Positions 63,886-64,000 of a stretch of DNA of 64,000 nt are shown in pieces. The stretch is from Myxococcota bacterium. GTDB lineage: Bacteria; Myxococcota_A; UBA796; UBA9615; JAKLKC01. The notes beneath the pieces were generated by a model. That model searched no databases, was not told where the DNA came from, and saw only the letters and a list, made by a program, of their open reading frames with translations. The stretch spans positions 55,924-119,923 of the forward strand of contig JAKLKC010000014.1 of NCBI GenBank assembly GCA_023150875.1. The letters are read 5' to 3'. Both the position numbers and the translations under genes were made by a program. Positions within the stretch are counted from its first letter, which is position 1, and each line of letters begins with the position of its first letter.

Positions 63886-63905
63886 CCGGCAGTATACAGT
63901 GCCGG
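63886..63905 (-). promoter_or_regulatory. hsdR -10 box inside a short dyad
   Basis: TATACT (63896-63891 on the minus strand) lies within CCGGCA-N8-TGCCGG, a 6-bp-arm dyad. A good -35 is not visible. The dyad over the -10 resembles an operator for self-control of a restriction operon. Confidence 0.45.
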
Positions 63906-64000
63906 GCGCCGGAGGGGACATCACCGGGACAGGAACGGGGCACGTGCAGCAGGGCGGGAGGTGGACCACCCGGGCTCAGGGGCGCCTCCTCCTGGCGACA
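63906..64000. other. Right-edge sequence upstream of hsdR
   Basis: About 95 bp upstream of the hsdR promoter to the window edge. No gene, repeat or RNA is supported here. Confidence 0.5.

Overview
The window is very G+C-rich DNA (by eye around 70% or more) with third codon positions almost all G or C, frequent GTG/TTG starts and dense, overlapping genes. It comes from a Gram-negative bacterium: there is an LptE-like LPS-assembly lipoprotein, several lipobox lipoproteins, a lipoprotein-type lytic transglycosylase and a 14-subunit-type complex I. The kinase-like/FGE fusion, the TPR and HEAT-repeat proteins and a sigma-54 activator fit a Myxococcota or other deltaproteobacterial-type lineage or a related candidate phylum, but no marker in the window fixes the taxon. 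No rRNA, tRNA, IS element, phage or CRISPR array was seen.

Layout. 0-3.8 kb: nuoA-B-C-D-E on the minus strand, running off the left edge. 4-10.5 kb: a UbiB/ABC1 kinase-like membrane protein, a kinase-like protein that lacks the catalytic Asp and is fused to an FGE-sulfatase domain, a lipase-like hydrolase, and purM-purN. 10.5-17 kb: a phytoene-desaturase-like flavoprotein, a long-chain acyl-CoA synthetase, recG and greA, the last with a promoter followed at once by a terminator hairpin. 17-24 kb: a pyrR-pyrB-pyrC operon, lepA-lepB and a UDP-glucose dehydrogenase gene. 24-27.2 kb: rpsT with a near-consensus promoter, lptE-holA, a block of CACG/CGTG repeats and a DciA-like gene. 27.2-32.5 kb: purH, a zinc-ribbon/GYF/TPR membrane protein and purD in one operon.

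32.6-40.2 kb is a cell-envelope block: two lipoproteins read divergently, a large lytic transglycosylase, and a secreted protein with twelve D-x-x-G-x-D-x-Y repeats followed by HEAT repeats. 40.2-48.2 kb carries a metallophosphoesterase, RNase HI coupled to a cold-shock-like/DUF3553-like protein, an NtrC-type response regulator without a kinase, an esterase, a hypothetical protein and an ACE-like M2 metallopeptidase. 48.3-57.8 kb is a tightly coupled recC-recB-recD operon. It is followed, after a 0.58-kb gap holding a widespread repeat and a gene remnant, by a type I restriction-modification operon (hsdR-hsdM-hsdS) at the right edge.

Working together: the purine genes (purM, purN, purD, purH) and pyrimidine genes (pyrR, pyrB, pyrC) supply nucleotides. 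RecG, RecBCD, HolA, RNase HI and DciA form a replication and repair theme, and RecBCD beside a type I system makes the right end a DNA-degradation and defence zone. The most unusual items are the kinase-dead FGE fusion, the D-x-x-G-x-D-x-Y solenoid-like protein beside the transglycosylase, the greA leader attenuator, the purine-operon TPR protein and the intergenic repeat and palindrome structures.
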